From Anaerolineae bacterium (GTDB lineage: Bacteria; Chloroflexota; Anaerolineae; Aggregatilineales; Phototrophicaceae), in contig JAJDZV010000004.1 of the NCBI GenBank assembly GCA_022824465.1, positions 186,001-250,000 on the forward strand: a DNA stretch of 64,000 nucleotides, written 5' to 3'. A program made the position numbers and the translations under genes. Every line of letters begins with the position of its first letter. The first letter of the stretch is position 1. This document shows, one piece after another, positions 16,983-25,751 of the stretch. The notes below the pieces were generated by a model. That model was not told the DNA's origin and did not search any database. It saw nothing but the letters and a program-made list of their open reading frames with translations.

Positions 16983-18854
16983 ATGTGGCAGCCAAGCAAG
17001 CTGGAGCTTGAGCGGCTGGACAAAGCTCAACGATTGCGGGACAAGGGCGTCGAGATGTATCCGGCGCGCGTGTGTCGCAGTCATCGCATCGCCGAAGCGG
17101 TGGAGGCATTCACTGTGATGGAGGCGGACTCGCCGGACGCGCGGGATCCGATTCAAGTAACGCTGACCGGACGCATACGGCGCTTGAATACCAAGGGCAA
17201 GGCGTCGTTCGCGCATATTGAAGACGAGAGCGGCCGCGTGCAACTCTTCCTCCGTCTGAACAGCTTGGGCGAGGCGGCGTATGAGCTCGTGCGGCGCAAA
17301 CTGATCGATGTCGATGACTTCGTGCAGGCGCGGGGCGTCATGATGCGGACGCGAGCTGGCGAAATCAGCGTCGCTGTGGAAGGGCTGCGGTTGATCAGCA
17401 AGGCGCTTAGCCCGCTGCCGGTGGTCAAGGAGCAACGCCGCGACGATGGCCATGTGGTCGAATATGGCGAATTCAAGGACGTGGAGACGCGCTATCGTCG
17501 ACGTTATGCTGACTTGGCGGTCAATCGGTCAGTGCGCGAGGTCTTTGTCAAGCGGGCGCGGACGATCAAGGCGCTGCGAGATTTCTTGGACAGCGAAGGC
17601 ATGTTGGAGGTAGAGACGCCGATCCTGCAACCGCTCTATGGCGGCGCGGCGGCGCGCCCTTTCGTCACGCATCACAATCAATTGCATCAGGATCTTTATC
17701 TTCGCATCAGTTTCGAGTTGTATCTCAAGCGTCTGCTAGTCGGCGGCTATGACGCGGTATATGAGATGGGCCGCGACTTCCGCAACGAAGGCGTCAGCTA
17801 CAAGCACAATACAGAATTCACCATGCTTGAGTTTTACAAGTCTTATATTGACTACGCTGGCGTGATGGACATAACCGAGCGAATGTTCGCCTACGCCGCG
17901 CTAGAAGTGACCGGATCGACGAACATCGTCTATCAGGGTCAGGCAATTGATCTGAAACCACCCTGGAAGCGCCTAAGCATCCGCGAAGCGGTACAGTCGT
18001 TTCTTGGTTTTGACTATATGGATTATCCTGACGCCGAATCGCTCTACGCTCATCTGCGCGCGCGTGGGCTGGCGGAGGGATTGAAGCAGTCCGATACCTG
18101 GGGAAGAATGATAGTCGAGCATCTGCTTGGGGATCACATCGAAAAGGAGTTGATCCAGCCGACAATCATCAGGGACTATCCGCGCGACATGTCTCCATTT
18201 GCCAAGCGACTGCAGGGCGGCGCGAGTCCGGACACAGCCAAGGAGAGACGCTACGTTGAAACGCACACCGAACGTTTCGAGTTTTTCATCGCGGGCATGG
18301 AGATGGGCAACGCCTTTACCGAGTTGAATGATCCGCGCGATCAGCAGGATCGCTTTGTGGAGATGAAGCGGCTTTATGCCGACGAAGCGGATGAGACCAC
18401 GCCGCTCGACCAAGATTATCTGATTGCCATGCGTTATGGCATGCCGCCAAACGGTGGATTCGGTTGCGGTGTTGACCGGCTGGTCATGCTGTTGACCGAC
18501 CAAGTGAGCATCCGCGATGTGCTGCTTTACCCGCATTTGCGTTTGCCAGCGCCGACGGACCGGGATTTGCGCGGGCAATTCATGCTCGAGGCCGCGGTTC
18601 GCGAGTGCGAATACCGGCTTGATTATGCGCTGGAAGGCACAAAGCACCGGCTGGCGCTGTATCTGCCGGCGAGAGGCATCGGCGTTGAGTTTCGGCTGGC
18701 GAACGCGCTTGATGGCGCCCGGCGGCAATTGCAACACTTGCGAAAGCTCGTTGGCGGTCAACTGTACGTTATGACGGACGAGGGCTTCTATCGCGTCGAG
18801 GATGAATTCGTGGAGATGGATTTGGCGGACTTCTGGCGAACAGCCGGTATGTGA
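16983..18854 (+). CDS. lysS: Lysyl-tRNA synthetase (class II) with a C-terminal extension
   Basis: The enzyme charges tRNA-Lys. The N-terminal OB-fold spans about residues 60-150, motif 2 is in RDFRNEGVSYKHN, and motif 3 is GFGCGVDRLVMLL near 491-503. The catalytic domain normally ends about where DVLLYPHLR is found here, near residue 520. This protein continues for about 100 more residues, rich in charged residues with YALEGTKHRLALYLPARG, that I cannot match to a known add-on. The total of 623 residues compares with about 500 in typical LysS. The ATG at 16983 starts MWQPSKLELERL, like the family. Confidence 0.95.
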   Translation: MWQPSKLELERLDKAQRLRDKGVEMYPARVCRSHRIAEAVEAFTVMEADSPDARDPIQVTLTGRIRRLNTKGKASFAHIEDESGRVQLFLRLNSLGEAAYELVRRKLIDVDDFVQARGVMMRTRAGEISVAVEGLRLISKALSPLPVVKEQRRDDGHVVEYGEFKDVETRYRRRYADLAVNRSVREVFVKRARTIKALRDFLDSEGMLEVETPILQPLYGGAAARPFVTHHNQLHQDLYLRISFELYLKRLLVGGYDAVYEMGRDFRNEGVSYKHNTEFTMLEFYKSYIDYAGVMDITERMFAYAALEVTGSTNIVYQGQAIDLKPPWKRLSIREAVQSFLGFDYMDYPDAESLYAHLRARGLAEGLKQSDTWGRMIVEHLLGDHIEKELIQPTIIRDYPRDMSPFAKRLQGGASPDTAKERRYVETHTERFEFFIAGMEMGNAFTELNDPRDQQDRFVEMKRLYADEADETTPLDQDYLIAMRYGMPPNGGFGCGVDRLVMLLTDQVSIRDVLLYPHLRLPAPTDRDLRGQFMLEAAVRECEYRLDYALEGTKHRLALYLPARGIGVEFRLANALDGARRQLQHLRKLVGGQLYVMTDEGFYRVEDEFVEMDLADFWRTAGM

Positions 18855-18882
18855 TCGATAAGCCTGCCAAGTAGACAAAGTA

Positions 18883-19083
18883 ATGGAATTACTCACGCCT
18901 CAGGTATTTGACGCAGTAGTCGCTATCAACATTGTGATCGGCGCGCTGATTGCCTACCGGCGCTTCGTACGTGATTTGCGGCGGCCCTTGCCCGACGATG
19001 CTCCCGCATGGGCTCGCCAGCGGTATGCCGGCGAAAGCGCAAGCCGCTCTTCCGACGTCTCTCAAACCCATGCGCCGCCGTAG
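18883..19083 (+). CDS. Possible small single-span membrane protein
   Basis: This 66-residue frame lies 28 bases after lysS and about 95 before serS. Residues 8-25 (VFDAVVAINIVIGALIAY) would make one membrane helix, followed by a basic stretch (RRFVRDLRR) and a polar tail. No strong ribosome site is visible. I do not recognise a family; it may be real because of the ordered helix-plus-basic layout. Confidence 0.4.
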   Translation: MELLTPQVFDAVVAINIVIGALIAYRRFVRDLRRPLPDDAPAWARQRYAGESASRSSDVSQTHAPP

Positions 19084-19177
19084 ACGGGCATAGGCTACTA
19101 TTGCTTGCGGCGCATGGCAGCGGCAGAATACCCGACAATTCAAGCGGACATCAGAATCTCATGGAGAGGGACGACCA

Positions 19178-20596
19178 ATGCTGGATATTGCGCTGATCCG
19201 CGAAAAGCCGGATTGGGTGAAAGCACAGATGGAGAAGCTCAACGACGACGCGGCGCTGCAGCGCATCGATCGTATCTTGGAACTTGACGGGCAGCGGCGG
19301 ACAAGGCGCACGCGGATCGAAACGGCGCAGGCGGCACGCAACAAGCTCAACCGAGCAATGGGCAAACTGCGCGGCGACAAGACCATGCCGGATGCGGAGA
19401 AGGCGGCGCGAGCCAAAGGAGCGGGCGCCGCTGTTAGCGCCTCCGATTATGACAAAGCCAGGGACCTGCTGGATGGTTCAATTGCGCTAGAGATAGGCGA
19501 CGACGCCGACTTCAATGCGAGCTTTGGCGAACTCATTAAGGAACTGCGGCTGATGGGGGACAAGATCGCCGATGGTTTCGATCGCGTCGAGGCCATTGAG
19601 AAGGAGCTGCGGGAGCTTATGCTCTGGCTGCCAAACCTGCCCCACCCTAGCGTGCCCGTCTTTGCTGGCGAAGAACACAATCTCGCGGGCGAGATGCGCG
19701 GCGCCTTGCGCGAAATCGACTTCGAGCCGAAGCCGCATTGGGAGCTGGGACCGGCGCTGGGCATTATTGACTTTGAGCGCGGCGTCAAGCTAGCGGGCAG
19801 CCGCTATTATGTGCTCAAAGGCTGGGGCGCGCGATTGCAGCGAGCATTAATCAGCTTCTTCCTCGATCAAGCGCGAGCTAACGGTTATAGCGAGCTTTAT
19901 ACGCCCTACATCGTCCACAGCGAAATGCTCTATGGCTCGGCGCAATTCCCCAAGTTTCAGGACACGGTTTACGGCGTGGCGGAGGAAGACAAGTACCTGC
20001 TGCCTACGGCCGAGGTGGCGATCACGAATTTGCATCGCGACGAGATCCTTGAGGAAGCCGACTTGCCGCTGAATTATGTCGCGCATACGCCTTGCTTCCG
20101 CAGCGAAAAAGCCAGCGCCGGACGCGATGTCCGCGGCATCAAGCGCGTGCACCAATTTGAAAAGGTGGAAATGTACAAGTTCACCACGCCTGAAACCAGC
20201 TATGCCGAGTTGGAGATTATGACGCAGCAAGCGGAGGACATTTGCGCCTTGCTGGAGATACCATATCGCCGGTTGGAGATTGTGACGGGCGACTTGGGCT
20301 TCAGCGCGGCCAAGAAATACGATATTGAGATGTGGTCGCCGGGTTGCGCTGAGTGGCTCGAGGTCAGCTCCTGCAGCAATACTGAGGCGTTTCAGGCGCG
20401 CCGGGCGATGCTGCGCTACTATCCTAGCGGCAGCCGGAAAACGCGATACCCGCATACGCTGAATGGCAGCGGCTTGGCGACGCCGCGAGTCATGATCGCC
20501 ATCATGGAGAATTACCAGCGGGCTGATGGAAGCATTGTCATTCCCGAGGTCCTCCGCTCCTACCTGGGTGGCGCGGATGTTATTGACGCGGGCTAG
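19178..20596 (+). CDS. serS: Seryl-tRNA synthetase
   Basis: The class II synthetase charges tRNA-Ser. The N-terminus MLDIALIREKPDWV starts the coiled-coil arm that contacts the tRNA long arm, and the catalytic domain has motif 2 in TPCFRSEKASAGRDVRGI and a C-terminal motif 3 around LNGSGLATPRVMIAI. The protein is 472 residues against about 430 usually; the extra 35-40 residues lie in the arm, roughly residues 65-110. GGAGAGGG precedes the ATG by about 7 bases. Confidence 0.95.
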   Translation: MLDIALIREKPDWVKAQMEKLNDDAALQRIDRILELDGQRRTRRTRIETAQAARNKLNRAMGKLRGDKTMPDAEKAARAKGAGAAVSASDYDKARDLLDGSIALEIGDDADFNASFGELIKELRLMGDKIADGFDRVEAIEKELRELMLWLPNLPHPSVPVFAGEEHNLAGEMRGALREIDFEPKPHWELGPALGIIDFERGVKLAGSRYYVLKGWGARLQRALISFFLDQARANGYSELYTPYIVHSEMLYGSAQFPKFQDTVYGVAEEDKYLLPTAEVAITNLHRDEILEEADLPLNYVAHTPCFRSEKASAGRDVRGIKRVHQFEKVEMYKFTTPETSYAELEIMTQQAEDICALLEIPYRRLEIVTGDLGFSAAKKYDIEMWSPGCAEWLEVSSCSNTEAFQARRAMLRYYPSGSRKTRYPHTLNGSGLATPRVMIAIMENYQRADGSIVIPEVLRSYLGGADVIDAG

Positions 20597-20650
20597 CGTG
20601 GCCGCGGGCAGATGGCGGCGCCGGCGCGCACGGATATGGCGGCGCTCTGA

Positions 20651-20667
20651 CCCCCAAAATCTGGGGG
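20651..20667. promoter_or_regulatory. Perfect inverted repeat upstream of the ABC export operon
   Basis: CCCCCA (20651-20656) and TGGGGG (20662-20667) flank a 5-base spacer, 15 bases before the -35 of the operon promoter. There is no T-run after it, so it could be an operator as well as the end of the serS transcript. Confidence 0.4.
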
Positions 20668-20682
20668 CGGAATCGATTCTCG

Positions 20683-20712
20683 TTGACAGCGATTTGCAGC
20701 GAAGTCTATAAT
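20683..20712 (+). promoter_or_regulatory. Consensus sigma70 promoter of the ABC export operon
   Basis: Perfect TTGACA (20683-20688) and perfect TATAAT (20707-20712) are separated by 18 bases. Transcription should start near 20719, giving a leader of about 60 nt to the ATG at 20780. Confidence 0.85.
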
Positions 20713-20779
20713 TGTTGGTGGAGTATGGGCGATGCTGCGCCGCAATGCGTCACAAGAGTCCGGGAGCGAGGAGAGCAAC

Positions 20780-21712
20780 ATGGCGTCAGGATCCGTCATT
20801 GCAACGACGGGGCTTACGAAAGCGTACGGTTCTGGATCGCAAATCACCTTGGCGCTCGATAAGCTTGATTTGCGGGTGAACCAGGGCGAGATATTCGGTT
20901 ACCTGGGTCCGAATGGCGCGGGCAAGACTACGACTATTCGGCTGCTGCTGGACTTGATCCGCCCAAGCAGCGGCTCTGCGACCATCTTTGATATGGATGT
21001 GCGCGCCCAGAGCGTGGAGATTCACAGTCGCATCGGTTTTATGCCCGGCGAGCTTAGCTTGTGGGAGGGGCGCACTGGCCTACAGATTATCAACTACATC
21101 GCCAGCGTTCGCGGGGACGCCAAAGGCATCGCCAAGAATGCTGACGAAATCGCTGAGCGGCTGCAACTCGATACCAGCAAGCGAGTACGCGACCTTTCTT
21201 CCGGCAACAAACGCAAGCTCGGACTGGTACTGGCGCTGATGCACGAACCGGAACTGCTCATCCTTGACGAGCCTACCGGCGGCTTGGACCCGCTGGTGCA
21301 GCAGACTTTTCACGAGATGATGAATGAATATCGAGAGAAGGGCAAGACAGTGTTCCTGTCCTCGCACGTCTTGAGCGAGGTGCAGGCGATCTGCGACCGC
21401 GTTGGCATCCTGCGGGATGGCGATTTGAAGGCGGTGGAAAGCGTCGAGCGCTTGACGCATGTCGAGTTTCATCACATAGAAGTGGATTTCCGCGATGCGA
21501 TACCGGCGGGTCTGCAGGAGCAGTTGGCTAACATGCCGCAGGTGAGCCAGCTTAGCGCCAATGGCAATAGAATCAGCATGCGGCTTGTCGGCGATTTCGA
21601 TCCGCTATTGCGCGCCATCGGCGCAGGCTATGTCGAGCTGCTGCGCGTCGAAGAACCGACCTTGGAGGATATCTTCCTCGCCTTCTATAGTGACAAGGAG
21701 AAGGCCTCATGA
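20780..21712 (+). CDS. ABC transporter ATP-binding protein (ABC-2 exporter type)
   Basis: The 310-residue ATPase has Walker A GPNGAGKTT, signature DLSSGNKRKLGL and Walker B ELLILDEPTGGLDP, followed by SSHVLSEVQAICDR with the switch histidine. A C-terminal domain of about 90 residues follows, as in NatA/DrrA-type exporters. I chose the ATG at 20780 because GAGGAGAG lies just upstream; an ATG at 20732 is in frame. It overlaps the next gene by 4 bases (ATGA). With the two permeases it forms an export complex of unknown cargo. Confidence 0.92.
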   Translation: MASGSVIATTGLTKAYGSGSQITLALDKLDLRVNQGEIFGYLGPNGAGKTTTIRLLLDLIRPSSGSATIFDMDVRAQSVEIHSRIGFMPGELSLWEGRTGLQIINYIASVRGDAKGIAKNADEIAERLQLDTSKRVRDLSSGNKRKLGLVLALMHEPELLILDEPTGGLDPLVQQTFHEMMNEYREKGKTVFLSSHVLSEVQAICDRVGILRDGDLKAVESVERLTHVEFHHIEVDFRDAIPAGLQEQLANMPQVSQLSANGNRISMRLVGDFDPLLRAIGAGYVELLRVEEPTLEDIFLAFYSDKEKAS

Positions 21713-22515
21713 CCGGAATCGTTGTCGGCAACACCATTCGCAACGCGTGGAAGCAGGTCCTGTATTGGGGATTGGGCTTGGGCGTATTGGGGGTCTACAT
21801 CGTCTTCATTGGTTCCGATTCCGACATTGTCAAAGGTTACGCCAGCTTGTTCGAGTCGATGCCGCCCGCCATGCTGCAGGCGTTCGGCGCCAGCTCGCTT
21901 GAGATGTTTTCGTCTACCGAGGGCTGGATCGTCACAATTTTCGTCTCGGAAGCGGCGATATTCCTGTCGGTCTTCGCGGTGTTGGCGGGCATGAACATCA
22001 CGGCAAATGAAGAGAATTCCGGCATTATGGACGTGGCGCTGTCGCTGCCGATCTCGCGGACGGTTTACCTGGCGGAACGGTGGCTCGGTTACGCTGCGCT
22101 GGGCTTGGGCATATTGGTATTGACCGGGGCGATAACGCTGGTTTCGACGGCGATGTTCAGCCCGGGCGCTGACGGCGGCAAAGTCCTGCTGACTATCCTC
22201 AACTTGTATCCCGGGACACTGCTGGTGATGACCGTGACCTGCTTGCTGGGCGCCGTGTTGCGGCGGCGGGCTGCGGCAGTTGGCGCGGCGGCGGTATTTG
22301 TTGTCGCCAGCTTCATTTTCAACATCATTGGGGCGGCCGCCAGCGGCGTCATTGCCGATCTAATGCAGGCGCTTTCGTATTTCAGCCACGCGCAGGGCGA
22401 AGGCATTGTGCAAGGATCGTATGACATGGCCGGCACAGTCGCCGTGCTTGTCGTAGTCGCGGTCGGCTTCAGCCTGTCGGTGAAGCAGTTCGAGAGCCGC
22501 GATATAGGCTTGTAG
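21709..22515 (+). CDS. ABC-2 family permease, first copy
   Basis: The 268-residue membrane protein has about six hydrophobic segments and the ABC-2 layout, with NEENSGIMDVALSLPISR between segments 2 and 3, a region that contacts the ATPase. Its start overlaps the ATPase stop. It is clearly related to the next gene: both begin with a W-K-Q-x-L-Y-W-G-L-G-L stretch and both contain a SGIMDV-LSLP segment. The pair likely forms the heterodimeric membrane part of the exporter. Confidence 0.85.
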   Translation: MTGIVVGNTIRNAWKQVLYWGLGLGVLGVYIVFIGSDSDIVKGYASLFESMPPAMLQAFGASSLEMFSSTEGWIVTIFVSEAAIFLSVFAVLAGMNITANEENSGIMDVALSLPISRTVYLAERWLGYAALGLGILVLTGAITLVSTAMFSPGADGGKVLLTILNLYPGTLLVMTVTCLLGAVLRRRAAAVGAAAVFVVASFIFNIIGAAASGVIADLMQALSYFSHAQGEGIVQGSYDMAGTVAVLVVVAVGFSLSVKQFESRDIGL

Positions 22516-22526
22516 GAGCAAGTGCG

Positions 22527-23333
22527 ATGATTGGATCTGTTTTTTTGGAAACGTACAGACAGACCTGGAAGCAGATGCTGTACTGGGGTTTGGGTTTATC
22601 GGCTTTGGGCATGCTGGTAGTGGTCATGGTGCCGCTCTTTGATATGCAGCAGATGCGGGACCTGCTGGAGAGCTTCCCGGCCTTTGTTCTGGCGCTTGTG
22701 GGCGTTGGCGATGAGTTGGAAATTTTCGCCACCAACGAGGGCTTCGTCGCTATCGGCTTCTTTGGCAAGTCGGCGCTGATCTTCGCCGTCTATCCGGTCG
22801 TGATGGGCATGCGAATCACGGCTAACGACGAGGACTCGGGGATCATGGATGTGGTGCTGAGCTTGCCGGTGGAGCGGGCGCGCGTGATTATCGAGAAGTT
22901 CCTGGCCTACGCCGTGAGCATCATCGGCGTCGTACTGTTGATTTACCTGGGCTTGCACCTGGGCGCCTTGCTGGGCGGCGTAGAGCTTGATGTCGGTCGG
23001 TTGGCGGAGGTGACCTTCTATCTTGTGCCGCTGATGATATTCGTGATGGCGGTTACTATGTTCATAGGTGTTGTCATACGCCGGAGGCAGGTGGCGCTGG
23101 GATTGATCACCGCCTTCGTGATCATGAGTTATATGCTGCAGACCATCGGCACAGCGGGCGAGGGCACGGTGGCGGAGACGATCGGCATCGTCTCGTTTCT
23201 GACCTATTATAATGCTGGCGATATATTGAGCCAGGGATTCATCTGGCCGCATATCGCCGGTTACGCGCTGTTGTCAGTCGTGCTTCTGTTGGCGTCAATG
23301 CATCAATACGAAAGACGCGATATTGCAGTTTGA
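22527..23333 (+). CDS. ABC-2 family permease, second copy
   Basis: This 268-residue paralogue of the preceding permease has the same length and segment order, starts MIGSVFLETYRQTWKQ and contains DEDSGIMDVVLSLPVERA. It follows after 11 bases, with GGAGCAAG as ribosome site. An intrinsic terminator begins 29 bases after the stop, so the operon is three genes long. Confidence 0.85.
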   Translation: MIGSVFLETYRQTWKQMLYWGLGLSALGMLVVVMVPLFDMQQMRDLLESFPAFVLALVGVGDELEIFATNEGFVAIGFFGKSALIFAVYPVVMGMRITANDEDSGIMDVVLSLPVERARVIIEKFLAYAVSIIGVVLLIYLGLHLGALLGGVELDVGRLAEVTFYLVPLMIFVMAVTMFIGVVIRRRQVALGLITAFVIMSYMLQTIGTAGEGTVAETIGIVSFLTYYNAGDILSQGFIWPHIAGYALLSVVLLLASMHQYERRDIAV

Positions 23334-23361
23334 AGCTGGCCATTGGTTTGTGTCGCGGCTG

Positions 23362-23394
23362 ACGCCCTCGCCTATGCGGGGGTGTTTCTTTTTG
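23362..23394 (+). terminator. Rho-independent terminator of the ABC export operon
   Basis: A 10-bp stem (23362-23371 with 23376-23385, two to three G-U pairs) closes a CTAT loop and is followed by TTCTTTTT. It insulates the exporter from the sugar importer genes. Confidence 0.85.
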
Positions 23395-23451
23395 GTATTA
23401 TCTATGGCTGCGCGTTACATGAATTGGCAATGGGACAAAGGAGAAACCCGC

Positions 23452-24756
23452 ATGGCGCTTCGACGAGTGATTTATGTTTTGCTAGCTGCAGCACTGTTGA
23501 TGACATTCGGGGTGACCTACGCTCAAGACGACATCGTCATCGATTTCTATTTCCCCTCGGCAACAGCCAATGACGCCGAAGGCATCTTCGAGCGTTATGC
23601 CGGCCTCTTTGAGGAGGAAAACCCCGGAGTCGTAGTAAACCCGATCTTCACCGGCAGTTACACGGATACCCGCAATACTATCCTGACGGAGCTTCAAGGC
23701 GGCGGCGCAGGACCGGACGTGGCGGTCATGCTGTCGATTGATCTCTACAGCTTCGCTGAGGAAGGCTATATCATACCGGCGCAGGGATTCATTGACGCGA
23801 TGGACAATGGCGCTGATTATGTCAACGACTTCTTCCCGGCTCTCATGGCAAACGGCGTCGACGAGATGGGCAATGTCTGGGCGATCCCTTTCCAGCGCAG
23901 CACGCCGATTCTCTATTACAACGCGGATCTGCTCACGGAAGCCGGCTACGATTCGCCGCCGACGAACAATGCCGAGTTGGTCGAGATTGCGCAGGCGCTG
24001 ACGACTGATGAGCGCGATGGCTTGCTGGTGCCGGTTGCTGGCGGTTTCCCCATCTGGATGTATCAGAGTTTTGCAATCGCGTATGGGCAGAATATCGTCA
24101 GCGATGATCCGACCGAGGTGTACTTCAATACGCCGGAAGCGGTGGCGGCGGTTGAGTTTGTAAGGTCGCTGGGCACGGACTTGGGCGTAGGACCGGCTGG
24201 CGGCGCGGCCTGGGGCGATACGCCTGTGGCATTCCTTGCGGGGCAAGCCGCAATGATTTACCACACCACGGGCAATCTGACGCGCATTCTGAACGACGCG
24301 GACTTTGAAGTTGGCGTCTGGTATTTGCCCAGCGGACCAGCCGGAGACGATGGCGCCGGATATGGCGCGCCCACCGGCGGCGGCAATCTCTATATCTTTG
24401 ACGACGGCAGCAAATCCGCAGAAGAGTTGGATGCGATTTGGCGTTGGGTCATGTTCTTGTCTTCGCCGGAGATTCAGGCGGACTGGGGCGCGACGACCGG
24501 CTATATCGCGGCAAACGCAAGCGCCTGGGAAACCGAGCCGCTGGCATCGCTTGCGCAAGAGCATCCGCAATACGGGATTGCGCGCGATCAATTGCAGCAC
24601 GTAGGCAAGGAGTTTTCCAGTTACGCGACCATTACTATACAGGGCATCATCAACGGAACGCTTGAGAGCATTTTGACAGGCGAATCCGAAGACGCGCAGG
24701 CAGCGATGGACGCGGCTCAAGAACAGATTGACGGCATCCTCGCCGAATATCGTTAA
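23452..24756 (+). CDS. Sugar ABC transporter substrate-binding protein (family 1, UgpB-like)
   Basis: The 434-residue protein has a signal peptide (residues 1-24, ending VTYAQ) and the family 1 extracellular solute-binding fold: GGGAGPDVAVMLSIDLY, VWAIPFQRSTPILYYNADL, and the C-terminal GGNLYIFDD segment. UgpB-type proteins bind glycerol-3-phosphate esters or oligosaccharides. AAAGGAG sits about 9 bases before the ATG at 23452; the open frame upstream covers the preceding terminator and is not coding. No lipobox Cys is present. Confidence 0.92.
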   Translation: MALRRVIYVLLAAALLMTFGVTYAQDDIVIDFYFPSATANDAEGIFERYAGLFEEENPGVVVNPIFTGSYTDTRNTILTELQGGGAGPDVAVMLSIDLYSFAEEGYIIPAQGFIDAMDNGADYVNDFFPALMANGVDEMGNVWAIPFQRSTPILYYNADLLTEAGYDSPPTNNAELVEIAQALTTDERDGLLVPVAGGFPIWMYQSFAIAYGQNIVSDDPTEVYFNTPEAVAAVEFVRSLGTDLGVGPAGGAAWGDTPVAFLAGQAAMIYHTTGNLTRILNDADFEVGVWYLPSGPAGDDGAGYGAPTGGGNLYIFDDGSKSAEELDAIWRWVMFLSSPEIQADWGATTGYIAANASAWETEPLASLAQEHPQYGIARDQLQHVGKEFSSYATITIQGIINGTLESILTGESEDAQAAMDAAQEQIDGILAEYR

Positions 24757-24764
24757 CATACGCG

Positions 24765-24790
24765 GAGGGCGTGCTAGACCGCGCGCCCTC
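24765..24790 (+). promoter_or_regulatory. Stem-loop between binding-protein and permease genes
   Basis: A 10-bp stem (24765-24774 with 24781-24790, one G-U pair) closes a 6-base loop, 8 bases after the stop of the binding-protein gene. No T-run follows. Such hairpins in sugar importers often protect the upstream mRNA, raising the binding protein over the permeases. It would also hide the GTG at 24771. Confidence 0.55.
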
Positions 24791-24833
24791 TACCCCACTT
24801 TCCTCTATCGGGCAGGGGACCACGGCGGCTCAC

Positions 24834-25751
24834 ATGCGATTAAGCGCCCGGCAACGATCTTTGGTCGGTCTTCTTCAACCCTATTTGTTGATCGCGCCGA
24901 CACTGGTCCTCGTGCTGATATTCAATGTAGCGCCGGCCTTCAGAACAGTTAATGACAGCCTGTACAAGCCGGCTCGCGGGCTAAACGCAGCCGGGCGCCC
25001 GCCTGAGTTTGTAGGGCTGCAGAATTTCCGCGACATCTTTGACGACACGCATTACATGGGCGGGCGCTTTCTGCGTACGCTGCGCAACACCGTCATCTTT
25101 GCCGCGGCAACGGTGGGCATCGGCGTCCCCCTTGGTTTGATGACGGCGCTGCTGCTCAATCGAGGCCAGCCGCTACTAGGGCTTTGGCGTTTCGCCGTGT
25201 TCTATCCATCGCTGCTTCCGTTGATCGGCGCGGCGAGCATTTGGTCGTTCGTTTTTTCCGACAGCATCGGCTTGGCGAACGCCTTGCTGCGCACAGTTGG
25301 CCACCCCGGATTGAATTGGCTTGGCGACCGGAATCTGGTCCTGTTCTCGGTAGTCATCGTGAATATCTGGAAGCAAGCGGGATATTTTATGATTTTCTTT
25401 CTGGCTGGTTTGCAGAATATTTCGCGCGATATCTACGAAGCATCAAGCCTGGACGGCGCTGGTCCAATGCAGCAGTTTGTGTATCTCACCATGCCTCTGC
25501 TGCGCCGGACGCTGCTATTTGTGGTGGTGATAGCCTTTACTTTCGCATTTCAGACCGTTGAGCAATTGCAGGCTTTGGGGGAAGGCGGTCCGGCTGATAG
25601 CGCGAATCTGCTGCTATATCTTGTATTTCAGAATATATCTGAGCGGCGCAACTGGGGCTACGTGAACGCGATGACCATTGTTCTCATCGGACTTGTGCTG
25701 GTATTCACGCTGAGCAATTTCCTGCTTTTTGAGCGCGACGAGCCAACCTGA
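24834..25751 (+). CDS. Sugar ABC transporter permease (UgpA/MalF-like)
   Basis: The 305-residue permease has six hydrophobic segments and the EAA loop as EASSLDGAGPMQQF, which docks on the ATPase. I chose the ATG at 24834 (MRLSARQRSLVGLLQPY); a GTG at 24771 is in frame but lies inside a hairpin and too close to the GGAGGG. Its stop overlaps the next start by one base. With the binding protein and the second permease it forms a CUT1-type importer. Confidence 0.88.
   Translation: MRLSARQRSLVGLLQPYLLIAPTLVLVLIFNVAPAFRTVNDSLYKPARGLNAAGRPPEFVGLQNFRDIFDDTHYMGGRFLRTLRNTVIFAAATVGIGVPLGLMTALLLNRGQPLLGLWRFAVFYPSLLPLIGAASIWSFVFSDSIGLANALLRTVGHPGLNWLGDRNLVLFSVVIVNIWKQAGYFMIFFLAGLQNISRDIYEASSLDGAGPMQQFVYLTMPLLRRTLLFVVVIAFTFAFQTVEQLQALGEGGPADSANLLLYLVFQNISERRNWGYVNAMTIVLIGLVLVFTLSNFLLFERDEPT

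Noticed and set aside
23482..24759. Open frame of 425 codons on the minus strand
   Set aside because: It is the antisense shadow of the sugar-binding protein gene, with biased composition and no ribosome site or family match.
24771..24833. GTG at 24771 as start of the first sugar permease
   Set aside because: It is inside a 10-bp hairpin and only one base after GGAGGG, and the extra 21 residues do not look like the family N-terminus.
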